Position numbers and translations under genes: made by a program. From assembly GCA_003221635.1 (NCBI GenBank), contig QHSR01000033.1, forward strand, positions 1 to 50,357: a stretch of DNA of 50,357 bases, given 5' to 3'. The notes under the pieces are model-generated. The model was not told the DNA's origin, did not search any database, and saw only the letters and a list, made by a program, of their open reading frames with translations. This DNA comes from Candidatus Rokuibacteriota bacterium (GTDB lineage Bacteria > Methylomirabilota > Methylomirabilia > Rokubacteriales > CSP1-6). The stretch's first letter is position 1; every line of letters begins with the position of its first letter. Positions 1 to 7,690 of the stretch are shown piece after piece.

Positions 1-90
1 TTGCCCCCGATGTGGTGGCGGTAGGCCTGCCGCCAGAGTTGCGTCGCCTGCCTCAGAGGCTGTCGTTCTTCCATTCCGCCGGTGCCCAGG

Positions 91-441
91 TCACCAGGCA
101 CGCACTGCCTCCATCTCTTGCGCGCGTGAGGAAAGGGGAGATGTCGTCACGCGGGCGCCACACTCAGTTCGGTGCTCACGGCGTTCATTGACGCCGGGCT
201 CGGTCGCCTCTGTCCGTCGAATGTGGGCGAGCCGTGGCCTCGGTTCCGACAGCCTCAGCCTTGAACGGTCGGCGAGCGTCAGTGAGTGGTACATGGCCAA
301 GGGACGACCCTCGAGGCTCCGGGCCTCGAGGGAAGCCGGCGCATCCGCCCGGGGGTCGAGCCGCTCGCCGCCATACGCGGCGAACATGACGACCGACTCG
401 CCGGAGAGACTGAAGAGGACTCGGACTTCTCGCGCCAGCAT
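91..441 (-). CDS. Hypothetical protein, 116 aa
   Basis: I do not recognise this protein. The start is well supported: a TAGGAG Shine-Dalgarno sequence lies about seven bases before the ATG at 441, and an AT-rich stretch that could hold a promoter lies just beyond it. The first 60 residues look like ordinary folded protein. The last 40 are rich in Arg, Glu and Ser and might be a frame-shifted or poorly conserved tail. There is no signal peptide and no membrane segment. It is transcribed away from the Hsp20-like gene at 595. Function unknown. Confidence 0.5.
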   Translation of the reverse strand: MLAREVRVLFSLSGESVVMFAAYGGERLDPRADAPASLEARSLEGRPLAMYHSLTLADRSRLRLSEPRPRLAHIRRTEATEPGVNERREHRTECGARVTTSPLSSRAQEMEAVRAW

Positions 442-450
442 CGCAATCTC

Positions 451-505
451 CTACAGATATTATATATTTTCTATTTCGTATATTGTTTATACTATGGTAT
501 AAGAA
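451..505. promoter_or_regulatory. AT-rich island between divergent genes
   Basis: About 55 bases of strongly AT-rich sequence in otherwise GC-rich DNA, lying between the divergent genes at 91-441 and 595-882. It starts with GATATTATA (456-464) and ends with TATGGTA (493-499). The perfect inverted repeat TATAC-N4-GTATA overlaps that end. Read on the minus strand, a TATAAT lies just before the Shine-Dalgarno of the 91-441 gene. This is a likely promoter or operator region; no clear -35 element was found. A second island at 2796-2838 has the same layout. Confidence 0.45.
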
Positions 506-529
506 GGTCGTCAAGGAGATCTGGCGGCA

Positions 530-598
530 ATGAAGTCAGGGATCGAGAACGACAAGTGTCTAACGACCCACGATCCCGATGGAGGAGGAGCACGATGA
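530..598 (+). CDS. Possible 22-codon leader peptide upstream of hsp20
   Basis: A short reading frame beginning MKSGIENDK. An AAGGAG (513-518) lies eleven bases before its ATG. Its TGA (596-598) overlaps the ATG of the Hsp20-like gene (595-597) in an ATGA junction. That arrangement would let ribosomes finishing the leader restart on hsp20. No homology is claimed, and the frame may be chance, because hsp20 also has its own strong Shine-Dalgarno inside this stretch. Confidence 0.25.
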   Translation: MKSGIENDKCLTTHDPDGGGAR

Positions 599-882
599 AC
601 ACCATGCTTCGCGGGTCTCCCGCCCGGGAATTCCACTTCCACGATGACGTCGATGACCTGTTCCTCAGCGTCAAAGGCGAGCGCAAGCCCGACCCCGACA
701 CCACGGGCAACGACTACTTCGTCCGCGAGGTCGCGTACGGCGGGTTCCAGCGGAGCTTCGCGCTTCCCGAGGGCGTCGGCGGCGCCAAAGTGGGGGCGAA
801 GTACGCGAACGGCATGCTCGAGGTGAGGATCCCCGCGCCGTGTGCCGCGATGCCGCGAACAATCGAAGTCAAGGTCGCCTGA
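595..882 (+). CDS. Short Hsp20/alpha-crystallin-like protein, 95 aa
   Basis: Small heat-shock proteins are ATP-independent holdases that bind unfolding proteins. Residues about 20-90 match the second half of an alpha-crystallin domain: the LFLSVKGERK strand, a loop, YGGFQRSFALPEGV, then NGMLEVRIPAP and a terminal IEVKVA strand. The usual N-terminal arm and the first strands of the domain, which carry the DLPG-type motif, are missing. The protein is therefore shorter than the usual 140-160 residues. The start has a strong GGAGGAGGAG (581-590) four bases ahead of the ATG. The frame stays open upstream but shows no Hsp20 sequence there. It may be a minimal sHSP or a 5'-truncated gene that gained a new start. 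Confidence 0.7.
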   Translation: MNTMLRGSPAREFHFHDDVDDLFLSVKGERKPDPDTTGNDYFVREVAYGGFQRSFALPEGVGGAKVGAKYANGMLEVRIPAPCAAMPRTIEVKVA

Positions 883-900
883 TGAGAGGGCGGCCGGGAG

Positions 901-937
901 CCGGGGCCGTGCCGGTGCCGATCGGGACACGCCCCGG
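901..937. other. GC-rich inverted repeat
   Basis: CCGGGGC (901-907) pairs with GCCCCGG (931-937). The stem could extend inward through GTG/CAC with one bulged base. It sits between the Hsp20-like gene and the next small gene. There is no T-run, so a terminator role is uncertain; it may only be a structured spacer. Confidence 0.3.
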
Positions 938-965
938 TCTTCGCCCGCCGCCCCCGCGTAGCCTG

Positions 966-1208
966 ATGATGCTCGAGAACAGGACGAGACTTCTTCTCAT
1001 TGTCTCGCAAGACGTGCTGGATCAGGCTCGCGTCATAGCAGGCAGGGCGACGACAGCGCTCAAGTTGCCGGTGAGCCTCCAGATCGTCCTCCGTGCGCTT
1101 ATCTGGGTGGGGCTGAAGCGGGATAGCCACCAAGCGCTGCTCGCCAACATCGAGGGCCAGGCCAGGGCGGTTCGCCTGCAGCGGAGCGGGGCGCGTCGAA
1201 GAGGCTGA
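966..1208 (+). CDS. Small hypothetical protein, 80 aa
   Basis: Not recognised with confidence. After a short basic start, residues 5-65 are predicted mostly helical (SQDVLDQARVIAGRATTALK, then a hydrophobic helix with LQIVLRALIWVGLKR). This recalls small ribbon-helix-helix or four-helix regulators, but no diagnostic motif was found. Two adjacent ATGs (966 and 969) could start it. No good Shine-Dalgarno is visible, so it may depend on the upstream hsp20-like gene. The C-terminus is Arg-rich. Confidence 0.5.
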   Translation: MMLENRTRLLLIVSQDVLDQARVIAGRATTALKLPVSLQIVLRALIWVGLKRDSHQALLANIEGQARAVRLQRSGARRRG

Positions 1209-1242
1209 GCTGCCAAACGGTCACCGGGAGAGGACGGTCAAG

Positions 1243-1791
1243 GTGCTTGGGGAGCAGCGCGGGGGGATCGCGGCGCCGGCGGTAATCGCAGGAGCACCCT
1301 CTCGCGTCCAGGGTTCATCGCTCGCGTCCGCGGCGTTCGAGGACAAGATCTACGCCGTCGCCCCAGTGGTAGTAGAGTTGAACGCCGGTATCATCGCCGG
1401 CGAGATCACGGACATGCAAGTTGTGCAGCGGGTGGAGAGGATCTCCGGCCGCGTCATCACCCCGCCGAAGCTGGTGGGAACACTCAGGCTCTCGAGCAGC
1501 TCGGAGACGCACAGCGTCCGCTTGGTGGTCGCAAAGATCCAGTACCTCGACGATCAGTGGCGCCCCATGAAACTCGAGGACGCTCGAACCGAGGTGACCT
1601 TCAAGTTCGCCAGGCACGGCATCGAATGGCTCGATCCCGGCCAGGAGGCGATCCACGCGATCGACGTAGCGTTCCCCCCGGAGGCGCTCAAAGACCGGAA
1701 GCTCTCGAGACTCCGTCTCGAGATCGGCTATGTCTCGTCTCCGTACCGGGAGGCGATGTTCAGTATCGCCGTGTCGATCGGGAGCCAGTAG
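1243..1791 (+). CDS. Hypothetical beta-rich protein, 182 aa
   Basis: Family not identified. From about residue 30 the sequence alternates hydrophobic and polar residues in the manner of a beta-sandwich: VVVELNAGIIAGEI, GRVITPPKLVGTLRLSSSS, VRLVVAKIQYLD, then SRLRLEIGYVSSPYREAMFSIAVSIG. It contains no Cys. The GTG start at 1243 has GAGAGGA about eight bases upstream. No signal peptide is visible from this start, although proteins of this general look are often exported; a longer or different start is possible. It shares its strand with the small genes on either side. Confidence 0.55.
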   Translation: MLGEQRGGIAAPAVIAGAPSRVQGSSLASAAFEDKIYAVAPVVVELNAGIIAGEITDMQVVQRVERISGRVITPPKLVGTLRLSSSSETHSVRLVVAKIQYLDDQWRPMKLEDARTEVTFKFARHGIEWLDPGQEAIHAIDVAFPPEALKDRKLSRLRLEIGYVSSPYREAMFSIAVSIGSQ

Positions 1792-1831
1792 GAGCGAGAT
1801 AGGCACTGTGTCGTGAAAGGCTGGTCCGTGA

Positions 1832-1868
1832 GAATCGGCTGGACTTTGCACGGGTGCAAGGCCGATTC
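1832..1868. promoter_or_regulatory. Nested inverted repeat, possible operator or hairpin
   Basis: The outer arms GAATCGGC (1832-1839) and GCCGATTC (1861-1868) are perfect complements. Inside them lies the palindrome TTGCACGGGTGCAA (1846-1859). The element sits about 30 bases before the small gene at 1898 and 40 bases after the previous gene. The compact inner palindrome looks more like a dimer-binding operator than a terminator loop, and no T-run follows. Confidence 0.4.
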
Positions 1869-1897
1869 ATGGGGTCGATGAAATCTAGAGGGTGGAA

Positions 1898-2158
1898 ATG
1901 AACCGAGGGACGGCGATGCTGGCGGTTGTTCTGGATGTATACGAAGGCGGGAAGGACTTGATCCCGGAGTGGAAGCTGAAGGAGCACGCCGAAAGTGCGC
2001 TGGCCACCGGTGGCCCCGAAGGGCTCCGGCGATATTACGAGGCGTGTCTGACTGATTCGGCCCACCGAGTGAAGACAACTCTCGAGCGTGAGAGACGAAG
2101 AACTTTGGAATCGGAGCGCGAGCGCTTCATGTCGATCTACCTGGGCGCCGCCCGATGA
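1898..2158 (+). CDS. Hypothetical protein, 86 aa
   Basis: Not recognised. It is a small, charged, mostly helical protein; the C-terminal half (TTLERERRRTLESERERF) could form a coiled coil. The start is ambiguous: ATG 1898 follows AGAGGG, while ATG 1916 has GAGGGA five bases ahead and would give an 80-residue product beginning MLAVVLDVYEGG. A nested inverted repeat lies just upstream and may control it. Confidence 0.5.
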   Translation: MNRGTAMLAVVLDVYEGGKDLIPEWKLKEHAESALATGGPEGLRRYYEACLTDSAHRVKTTLERERRRTLESERERFMSIYLGAAR

Positions 2159-2192
2159 CGAGCCATGACGATCGCCCGCTCGCGCGACGTCC

Positions 2193-2258
2193 CCTCCCGC
2201 TCCAGGTGCGTTCCGCGCGCTGACCTGGAGGCGCTCCGGTCGTTCCGGGAGCGGGAGG
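2193..2258. terminator. Nested inverted repeats between convergent genes
   Basis: An 11-base arm (2193-2203, CCTCCCGCTCC) matches its complement at 2248-2258. Inside it, TCCAGGT (2201-2207) and ACCTGGA (2223-2229) also pair, sharing bases with the outer arm, so two alternative hairpins are possible. It lies between convergent genes ending at 2158 and 2300. No T-run is present, so its role as a transcription end point is only suggested by position. Confidence 0.3.
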
Positions 2259-2299
2259 CCTTCACGCTCACGGGAGCCTTCCCTCCGCCCTAGTTTGGA

Positions 2300-2656
2300 C
2301 TATGTTTTGGTCTTCGCGAGCTCCTCGGCGCATGCGTTCGCAACTCCCGAGTTCGGCGCCTTGTCCCCTCGCGAAGTGGCCCAGCCACCTGCTTCGATGA
2401 ACTCGCGCCGTTTCCACGAGTCGATCTTTTGGAGCTCTGCCAGCTTGGCAGCCGCGCTTGGCTGCTGCATGAAACTCGCGACGCAGGAGGGGGTGAGAGC
2501 GACGACGACGGCCGCGGTGGTTCGTTCTGATGCCATCCGCTCGGCGGTGCTGCCGAGGGTCCAACCCAACCATGAAAAGCCGATGATCATAGCTCCAGCG
2601 GCGCCGACGACCACGCCCCAGGCAGCGGGTTTGAGCCACGGTACTTGCAGTTGCAT
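2300..2656 (-). CDS. Conserved hypothetical membrane-anchored protein, 118 aa
   Basis: It begins MQLQVPWLKPAAWGVVVGAA and has one membrane segment at about residues 10-34. A TAERMASERTTAAVVVALTP stretch, a single CVASFMQQP and a C-terminal ACAEELAK follow. I recall similar small proteins from Rhizobiales and other soil bacteria, where they are annotated as hypothetical; this is recall, not a search. The start at 2656 is strong, with GGAGGT six bases ahead of the ATG. A single N-terminal helix with a soluble tail suggests an inner-membrane anchor with a periplasmic domain. Function unknown. Confidence 0.65.
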   Translation of the reverse strand: MQLQVPWLKPAAWGVVVGAAGAMIIGFSWLGWTLGSTAERMASERTTAAVVVALTPSCVASFMQQPSAAAKLAELQKIDSWKRREFIEAGGWATSRGDKAPNSGVANACAEELAKTKT

Positions 2657-3068
2657 GTCACACCTCCGGTTGTTTGAACCAAGACGTTTCTTTCGCCCAA
2701 GTCTTCCCTGAGAAGTGGGGCACCCGGCCATCGGGCATCAGCGGCTCGCCTCTTACTCTGGAGGCTCTAGGCCCGCCCCGATGTCCCATTGGCTGGATAT
2801 CATACTATAACTTATATAACAAATTTAAATTATGGTACACGCGAGCCCCGCGTGGCCGGCGCTCGCAGCCCGAGAACGCCCGCGGTGACGAGGCGCGATT
2901 CTCAGGGCCGAGCGGGTCTCAGACCGTCCCACCGCGAGTGTTTTGCAAGCTGAAGGCTCGGCCGGCGAAACTGTCGATGCCGCTCGCCTTCTCGACATGA
3001 CGCCAGGGAACACTGCCCGCCGACACCCTCCAAGGCCGCGAACCTGAGCGTTGGGAGGTTGACAGAGC
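2657..3068. other. Intergenic region with AT-rich island (2796-2838)
   Basis: No convincing gene is seen in these 412 bases. They contain a second AT-rich island with GATATCATA (2796-2804) and TATGGTA (2831-2837), the same layout as at 456-499. It lies about 140 bases upstream of the minus-strand gene at 2656 and may hold its promoter. The remainder is ordinary GC-rich DNA. Confidence 0.4.
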
Positions 3069-3608
3069 TTACTCCTGCCGGCCGCGGGACCGTCTTGGGG
3101 AATCCTCTTCAGGCGATGACACGACCGGCAGAGGCTCCCTTGGTCGGTGCAGCATGACCTCGATGGGACCGTCGGCCCGCATGATCACCACTCGATCCGG
3201 CTCGATCCGTTCCACCTGTCCGCCAGCCAGTTTGTCCCCGGTCGTGTAGCCAAACATTTGCTTCGTGGCGAGATCTTGAAGGTAGGCAAGGCGGGTGTCG
3301 CCGTTAATCACCACGCCGTAAAGCGCCAACGTTGGCGCTGGTGGCAGAATCGGGGCGATCGCTTCCGAGCGTGTCGGCTCGGAGCGATTCGGATGGAAGA
3401 TGGTCCGGGTCGCGATCACGTCGTAGACCCCGGGGGAGCGCGAATTCAGCACAACGTCGTGATTGCGTGGGGCAGCGCCCGCGACGGGCCGAGCGGTGCG
3501 AGACGGTGATTGGAGGTCGGGACTAAAGAGGGCGTGGCCGAGGCGGATGGAAAAGAAGACCGAGAGGCCGGCCATGGAGAGGTTGAGCGCGAGCACGGGC
3601 CTGGACAT
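3069..3608 (-). CDS. GspC-like (type II secretion C) protein, 179 aa
   Basis: GspC links the inner-membrane platform of type II secretion to the outer-membrane secretin through its periplasmic homology region. From ATG 3608 the protein has a short cytoplasmic start, one membrane helix (PVLALNLSMAGLSVFFSI) and a periplasmic part. That part carries DVIATRTIFHPNRSE, then LALYGVVINGDTRLAYL, GYTTGDKLAGGQVERIEPDRVVI and a Glu/Arg-rich tail, which matches the HR domain of T2SSC/PilP-type proteins. No PDZ domain follows. The frame is open upstream to 4082, but that part is Arg-rich and shows no homology I know; a GGAG ten bases before 3608 supports the short form. No other gsp gene is nearby, so its partner system is unknown. 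Confidence 0.55.
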   Translation of the reverse strand: MSRPVLALNLSMAGLSVFFSIRLGHALFSPDLQSPSRTARPVAGAAPRNHDVVLNSRSPGVYDVIATRTIFHPNRSEPTRSEAIAPILPPAPTLALYGVVINGDTRLAYLQDLATKQMFGYTTGDKLAGGQVERIEPDRVVIMRADGPIEVMLHRPREPLPVVSSPEEDSPRRSRGRQE

Positions 3609-4101
3609 CGCCCATCCGCTCCGCAATGCCGACGCCGGGCGGCGCGGCGTCACGCCATTGAGCGCGATGGATCGCAATGCGGTCGCGGTCCTCGTACCCA
3701 ATTGCGCGAGTGCGCGTGGGAGGCGTCGGCGCACGAGCGCTCCGCTGGGCGCCGACCATAGCGCGGGCGGCAGAAGACCTAGACGACGCGTAGGCAACGT
3801 CACGGCGAGCTGCCATGCGAGTCGAAGTCCCACGCAGGCTCTCCCTCTCGCCGCTCGCGTCATGTCGCATACCATGGCCGCTGATTCAATAAATGCTTGG
3901 AACGACACTCTCGTCAGCTGGCCTTTCGCACGTAGCTTTCGTCCCAAGCGCCTCGCCTCAACTCTTGCTTGTCCACCGGCTGCGTTGAACGGTGAATCTA
4001 CGACTCCCAGTGCCTGAGCTTCGCCAAGACGCGGGGCTCGCAACTCCTCGAAGGAGCGCGCCGGTTTGCGATCGGCACCCAATCACGGGCCCCGACAGAG
4101 A

Positions 4102-4133
4102 CGAGCGGCGCGACCTTGCGATCGCGCCGCTCG
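4102..4133 (-). terminator. Hairpin after the beta-propeller gene
   Basis: A perfect 12-base stem (4102-4113 with 4122-4133) closes an 8-base loop. On the minus strand, which is the direction of the gene ending at 4181, the stem is followed by TCTCTGTC, a modestly T-rich tail. It is probably the terminator of the 4181-5575 gene. Confidence 0.5.
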
Positions 4134-4180
4134 CTCACCTCAGCCACACCATCTGGCTGGTCCAACGAACACCGCTCGAA

Positions 4181-5575
4181 CTATTCGTCGTCGTCCTCTG
4201 ACGATGGCCTCCCGTACACCGCGATACACCCCTTCAAGCAGTCGGGGAAGGCGTTGTTCGCCGCCAAAGGGACGAACACATGGTTGTTCCCGGCATTGGC
4301 GGCCACCGAATGCGCCGTCCCGGCAGGATGCTTTGTCGCCACTGCCGGCACGTTGAGCGTTGGCACCAGTTGCAGTAGCTTCTGGCTCTTGGCGTCGATC
4401 ACGCCGAGAATGGCGGCACCCTGGGACACGTTGACAGGGGCGACTGTCGCGGTTCCGACTGGGAGCCGCGCCGGCGTAATGGCGTTGGGGGCGAGAGGGC
4501 TGCCTGAGGAGGCGGTATAGTAGTTTCCGTCGCCCTCGTTGAACCAGACTTCGTCTCCGGGCCCCACGCCGAACAAGATCTTGTCGATGTCGCCCGTTTT
4601 GGCGTCCAGGATCACATACCTGGGCTGCGCGGAATTTATATCCCGGTCCGCATTCCCGGTCCATAGACCGCCCGCCGTATCGAAGACCGTATTGCAGCCG
4701 ACGAGCAGATCTTGCTTGGGACCGACGGCGAGGCCGGCCGGCGAGCAGAGCTCCACCGGATAGGTCGCCTCCACTGTGCCAGTCGTCGAGATGCGCAAGA
4801 CCCCGCCGTGCGAGGCCGTCGGCCCTATTTGCGGGATGGAGAGATAGAACTTGCCGGTGCCCGGATCCCACACCGGTTGTTCGGCGCCGTTCGTGGCATC
4901 GACGCCATGGGCCGCATCAAAGTCTATATTCTTTACGACGGTGAGGGCGCCAGTCGTCTTATTGACTTGGATCAAGGTGCCAAACGGCGGCTCTGAGGCA
5001 TTGTTGATCACCAGGAGTAGCCCATCCCTTGGATCGTACGCAAGCTCATCTGCACGTGTCTTTTCGCCGGTCTTCGTGAAGACCTCGCTGACAGTCGTGG
5101 GCGGGCTGGTCCTGAGGTCGAAAGTCAGCACGCGGCTGGGGGCGTCCGTCACGAAGAGCCAGGGGTACGCGGCGACGACGCCATTGGGACCAGCGCAATC
5201 GTTCGCGCCTGCGGCGGGCGAACACGGCACAAACCCGGCGAACGGGACGCGGCCGTTGTTCGGGAAGATCTGCGTGACGAACGTATCCGTTTTAGCGTTG
5301 ACGACGTCGACGGCCTTATTGGAACGATCGGCGAGATAGTAGGTCTGGGTCGCCGCGTCGACGAAACTGATATCGAAGGAGTACAGAGCGCCAGCCGTCC
5401 CATTCACGGCGCTCACGGGCACCTGAATCGTCTTGAGAAGCTTGACAGGTCCTTTGACCCTTCCGTTGTCCCGGTCCTGCCGGTCGTCAGCTCGGCCGGA
5501 TCCGGTGCCCAGCAGCAAGAAGGGAACGGAAACGAGGAGAAGCAGGAACAGTGTGAGCGAGCTCTTTCGCATCAT
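4181..5575 (-). CDS. Secreted beta-propeller (YncE/NHL-like) protein, 464 aa
   Basis: The protein has a clear signal peptide (MMRKSS, then a long Leu/Val run, ending near GRADD). Repeated blade-like units follow: YYLADRSNKAVDVVNAKT, PWLFVTDAPSRVLTFDLR, LAYDPRDGLLLVINNAS, and LGVIDAKSQKLLQLVPTLNVP with HSVAANAGNNHVFVPLA near the end. This is the pattern of seven-bladed YncE, lactonase or NHL propellers. No catalytic metal site could be assigned, so the substrate is unknown. Several Cys residues may form disulfides. The start at 5575 has AGAGGAGA about seven bases upstream. The last residues are acidic (SSEDDDE). Confidence 0.7.
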   Translation of the reverse strand: MMRKSSLTLFLLLLVSVPFLLLGTGSGRADDRQDRDNGRVKGPVKLLKTIQVPVSAVNGTAGALYSFDISFVDAATQTYYLADRSNKAVDVVNAKTDTFVTQIFPNNGRVPFAGFVPCSPAAGANDCAGPNGVVAAYPWLFVTDAPSRVLTFDLRTSPPTTVSEVFTKTGEKTRADELAYDPRDGLLLVINNASEPPFGTLIQVNKTTGALTVVKNIDFDAAHGVDATNGAEQPVWDPGTGKFYLSIPQIGPTASHGGVLRISTTGTVEATYPVELCSPAGLAVGPKQDLLVGCNTVFDTAGGLWTGNADRDINSAQPRYVILDAKTGDIDKILFGVGPGDEVWFNEGDGNYYTASSGSPLAPNAITPARLPVGTATVAPVNVSQGAAILGVIDAKSQKLLQLVPTLNVPAVATKHPAGTAHSVAANAGNNHVFVPLAANNAFPDCLKGCIAVYGRPSSEDDDE

Positions 5576-5802
5576 TGCGGGATCTCCTCTTGTGAACCGC
5601 CACTGTGAGGCCACACGTCCACTTCGCTCGCACGGCCTGCGCCACGCGTGCACGACGAGATGGGATTCTCGATGTACACCGTTCCTTCCGCTTCTTGGCG
5701 CTTCTCGAGATTCCCGCCCTGCTGAACCCGCTCGTCGACGGCCTTCGCCTCGATCGGCGTCGCCGTTCGCAGGAAGTTCTTGTGTCGAGGCGACCTTCGC
5801 CG

Positions 5803-6111
5803 CTAGACGCTGCAGCGACGGACGGGAGGGGCTCGGGTCGGAGGCGACGAGGGCGCGCGGGGGCAAACTGGGCGCTCATCGGTCTGAGGAAGGGCGCTGA
5901 CAACCGCATGAACCGGGTTCCCATCCCGAACCAAGTGGGGCTCGATAGCGCCGACGTCCGAAGTGATCAGTACGATCACTTCGTCGTGGTCATTGTCGTC
6001 CCAGAAGCCGGCAATCCAGGTGGGGTCCGGGGGAGTGGCATACGCGAGCGGTGCTAGCGCGATGACCGCGCAGAGCAGCACCAAGGGCAGGACGGGTAGC
6101 CCAAGCTTCAT
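5803..6111 (-). CDS. Small secreted hypothetical protein, 102 aa
   Basis: It starts MKLGLPVLPLVLLCAVIALA and is cleaved probably after AYA. The mature start is TPPDPTWIAGFWDDNDHDEVIVLIT, then VGAIEPHLVRDGNPV, with a Pro/Arg-rich tail. The PPDPTWI...DDxDxD pattern resembles short exported hypotheticals I recall from environmental bacteria, with no known function. AGAGGTGG lies five to six bases ahead of the ATG at 6111. It lies between gdhA and the beta-propeller gene on the same strand. Confidence 0.6.
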   Translation of the reverse strand: MKLGLPVLPLVLLCAVIALAPLAYATPPDPTWIAGFWDDNDHDEVIVLITSDVGAIEPHLVRDGNPVHAVVSALPQTDERPVCPRAPSSPPTRAPPVRRCSV

Positions 6112-6208
6112 CGGGGCCACCTCTATACGCTTCTCGCAACGGAAAAGCAACTGCGAACCGAGCGTGTCGATGCAGGTGGAGCGCCCCGAATGACGAGGTC
6201 GCAGCAGG

Positions 6209-7621
6209 TCAGGGAAAGATCCCCAGCTCGAGGTAGGTCGCGGCCACTTTGTGCAGAGCGGTGAGGAACGCCGCCGTGCGTAGATCTCGGATCCGGGAGT
6301 CGCGCATCCGCTGCTCGTGAATCTGCCGGTAGGCGGTGATCATCGTCTCCTCGAGGCCGGAGTTCACCAGATCGATCTCGTCCGCCCCCCGAACGATCTT
6401 GTGGCGCTCCTCGTCGGAGAAGACCCGGCCGGTGGCCTTCTCGATGGCGCCGACCATCCGATCAAAGGCTGCCTCCTCGAACCGCTTGCCCACCCGGCCG
6501 AAGCGCACGTGGGAGAGATTCTTGATCCACTCGAAGTAGGAGACCGTCACGCCGCCGGCATTGAGGAAGATGTCAGGGATGAGGAGCACGCCGCGGTCGA
6601 GCAGGATCTTCTCGCCGTCGGCGGTGGTGGGCCCGTTGGCCGCCTCGGCCACGATCTTGGCCTTGATGCGCGGCGCGTTCTCGGCGGTGATCTGGTTCTC
6701 CAGCGCGGCCGGGATGAGGATGTCGCATTCAAGCTCGAGCGCGAGGTTGGTCGGCGTGATGTTTTTGGCCCCGGGGAAATTCAGGATCGAGCCCGTCTCT
6801 TTCTGGTGCTTTACCACCGTGTCGAGGTCGAGCCCCTCGGGGCGGTACACGGCTCCCTCTCGCTCGGAGAGCGCGACGATGGTGCACCCGGCCTCCTGAC
6901 AGAAGCGGGCGGTGTGATACCCGACGTTCCCGAGGCCCTGCACCACGATCGTCTTGCCGGCGAGGCCGCGTGAGAGCCCGAGAGCCTTCATGTCTCCGGC
7001 CTGATCGCAGGCCTCGCGAAGCCCGAAGTAGACGCCGCGTCCGGTGGCTTCCACGCGGCCGCGGACGCCGCCCTGGGTGACAGGCTTGCCGGTGACACAG
7101 GCCATCGCGTCGATGGCGCCCGGGTAGAACGCCGAGTAGGTGTCGTAGATCCAGGCCATCTCGCGCGGGCCGGTCCCGTAGTCGGGGGCGGGGACGTCCA
7201 GTCCGGCCCCGATGAAGTTCTTCTTGATCAGCTCGGCCGTGTAGCGGCGGGTGATCTGCTCCAGCTCTTGCGTGGTGTATTGCTTCGTGTCGATCCGCAC
7301 GCCTCCCTTGGCCCCGCCGAATGGCACGTCCACGATGGCGCATTTGTAGGTCATGAGCGCGGCCAGCGCCTTGATCTCGTCCTCGTCCACGGTGGGAGCG
7401 TAGCGGATCCCGCCCTTCACGGGTATGCGGTGGTGGCTGTGCTGGGCGCGCCAGCCGGCAATGACCTCGTAGCCGTCCTGCCGCCGAATCGGGAACTGGA
7501 AGGCGTACACGCTGTTGCAGACCTTGATCTGATCGAGCAGCCCGCGGGGATAGTCTGTGAGCGCCGCCGCCTTGTCGAAGTAGATGTTGACAGTCTCGAA
7601 GAAGCTCGGCGCTTGGCTCAT
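6209..7621 (-). CDS. gdhA: Glutamate (Glu/Leu/Phe/Val-type) dehydrogenase
   Basis: It catalyses reversible oxidative deamination of glutamate to 2-oxoglutarate and ammonia with NAD(P), joining carbon and nitrogen metabolism in the cytoplasm. At 470 residues it has a normal length. The substrate domain has [12 protein letters not shown] (Lys69), Lys93 and the catalytic PFGGAKGGV lysine (Lys105), and the catalytic Asp of PAPDYGTG (Asp147). The Rossmann domain has VVQGLGNVG (228-234). AEAANGPTT and [13 protein letters not shown] are also typical of the family. Cofactor preference cannot be read with confidence. The start follows AAGGGAG about nine bases upstream. No regulatory partner is visible. 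Confidence 0.93.
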   Translation of the reverse strand: MSQAPSFFETVNIYFDKAAALTDYPRGLLDQIKVCNSVYAFQFPIRRQDGYEVIAGWRAQHSHHRIPVKGGIRYAPTVDEDEIKALAALMTYKCAIVDVPFGGAKGGVRIDTKQYTTQELEQITRRYTAELIKKNFIGAGLDVPAPDYGTGPREMAWIYDTYSAFYPGAIDAMACVTGKPVTQGGVRGRVEATGRGVYFGLREACDQAGDMKALGLSRGLAGKTIVVQGLGNVGYHTARFCQEAGCTIVALSEREGAVYRPEGLDLDTVVKHQKETGSILNFPGAKNITPTNLALELECDILIPAALENQITAENAPRIKAKIVAEAANGPTTADGEKILLDRGVLLIPDIFLNAGGVTVSYFEWIKNLSHVRFGRVGKRFEEAAFDRMVGAIEKATGRVFSDEERHKIVRGADEIDLVNSGLEETMITAYRQIHEQRMRDSRIRDLRTAAFLTALHKVAATYLELGIFP

Positions 7622-7690
7622 TGGCTTGGCTCCCTTCCGATCGATCGGGCCCAGTATGCCGAATCCCTTACCGCACCACCACCGCGTCGC

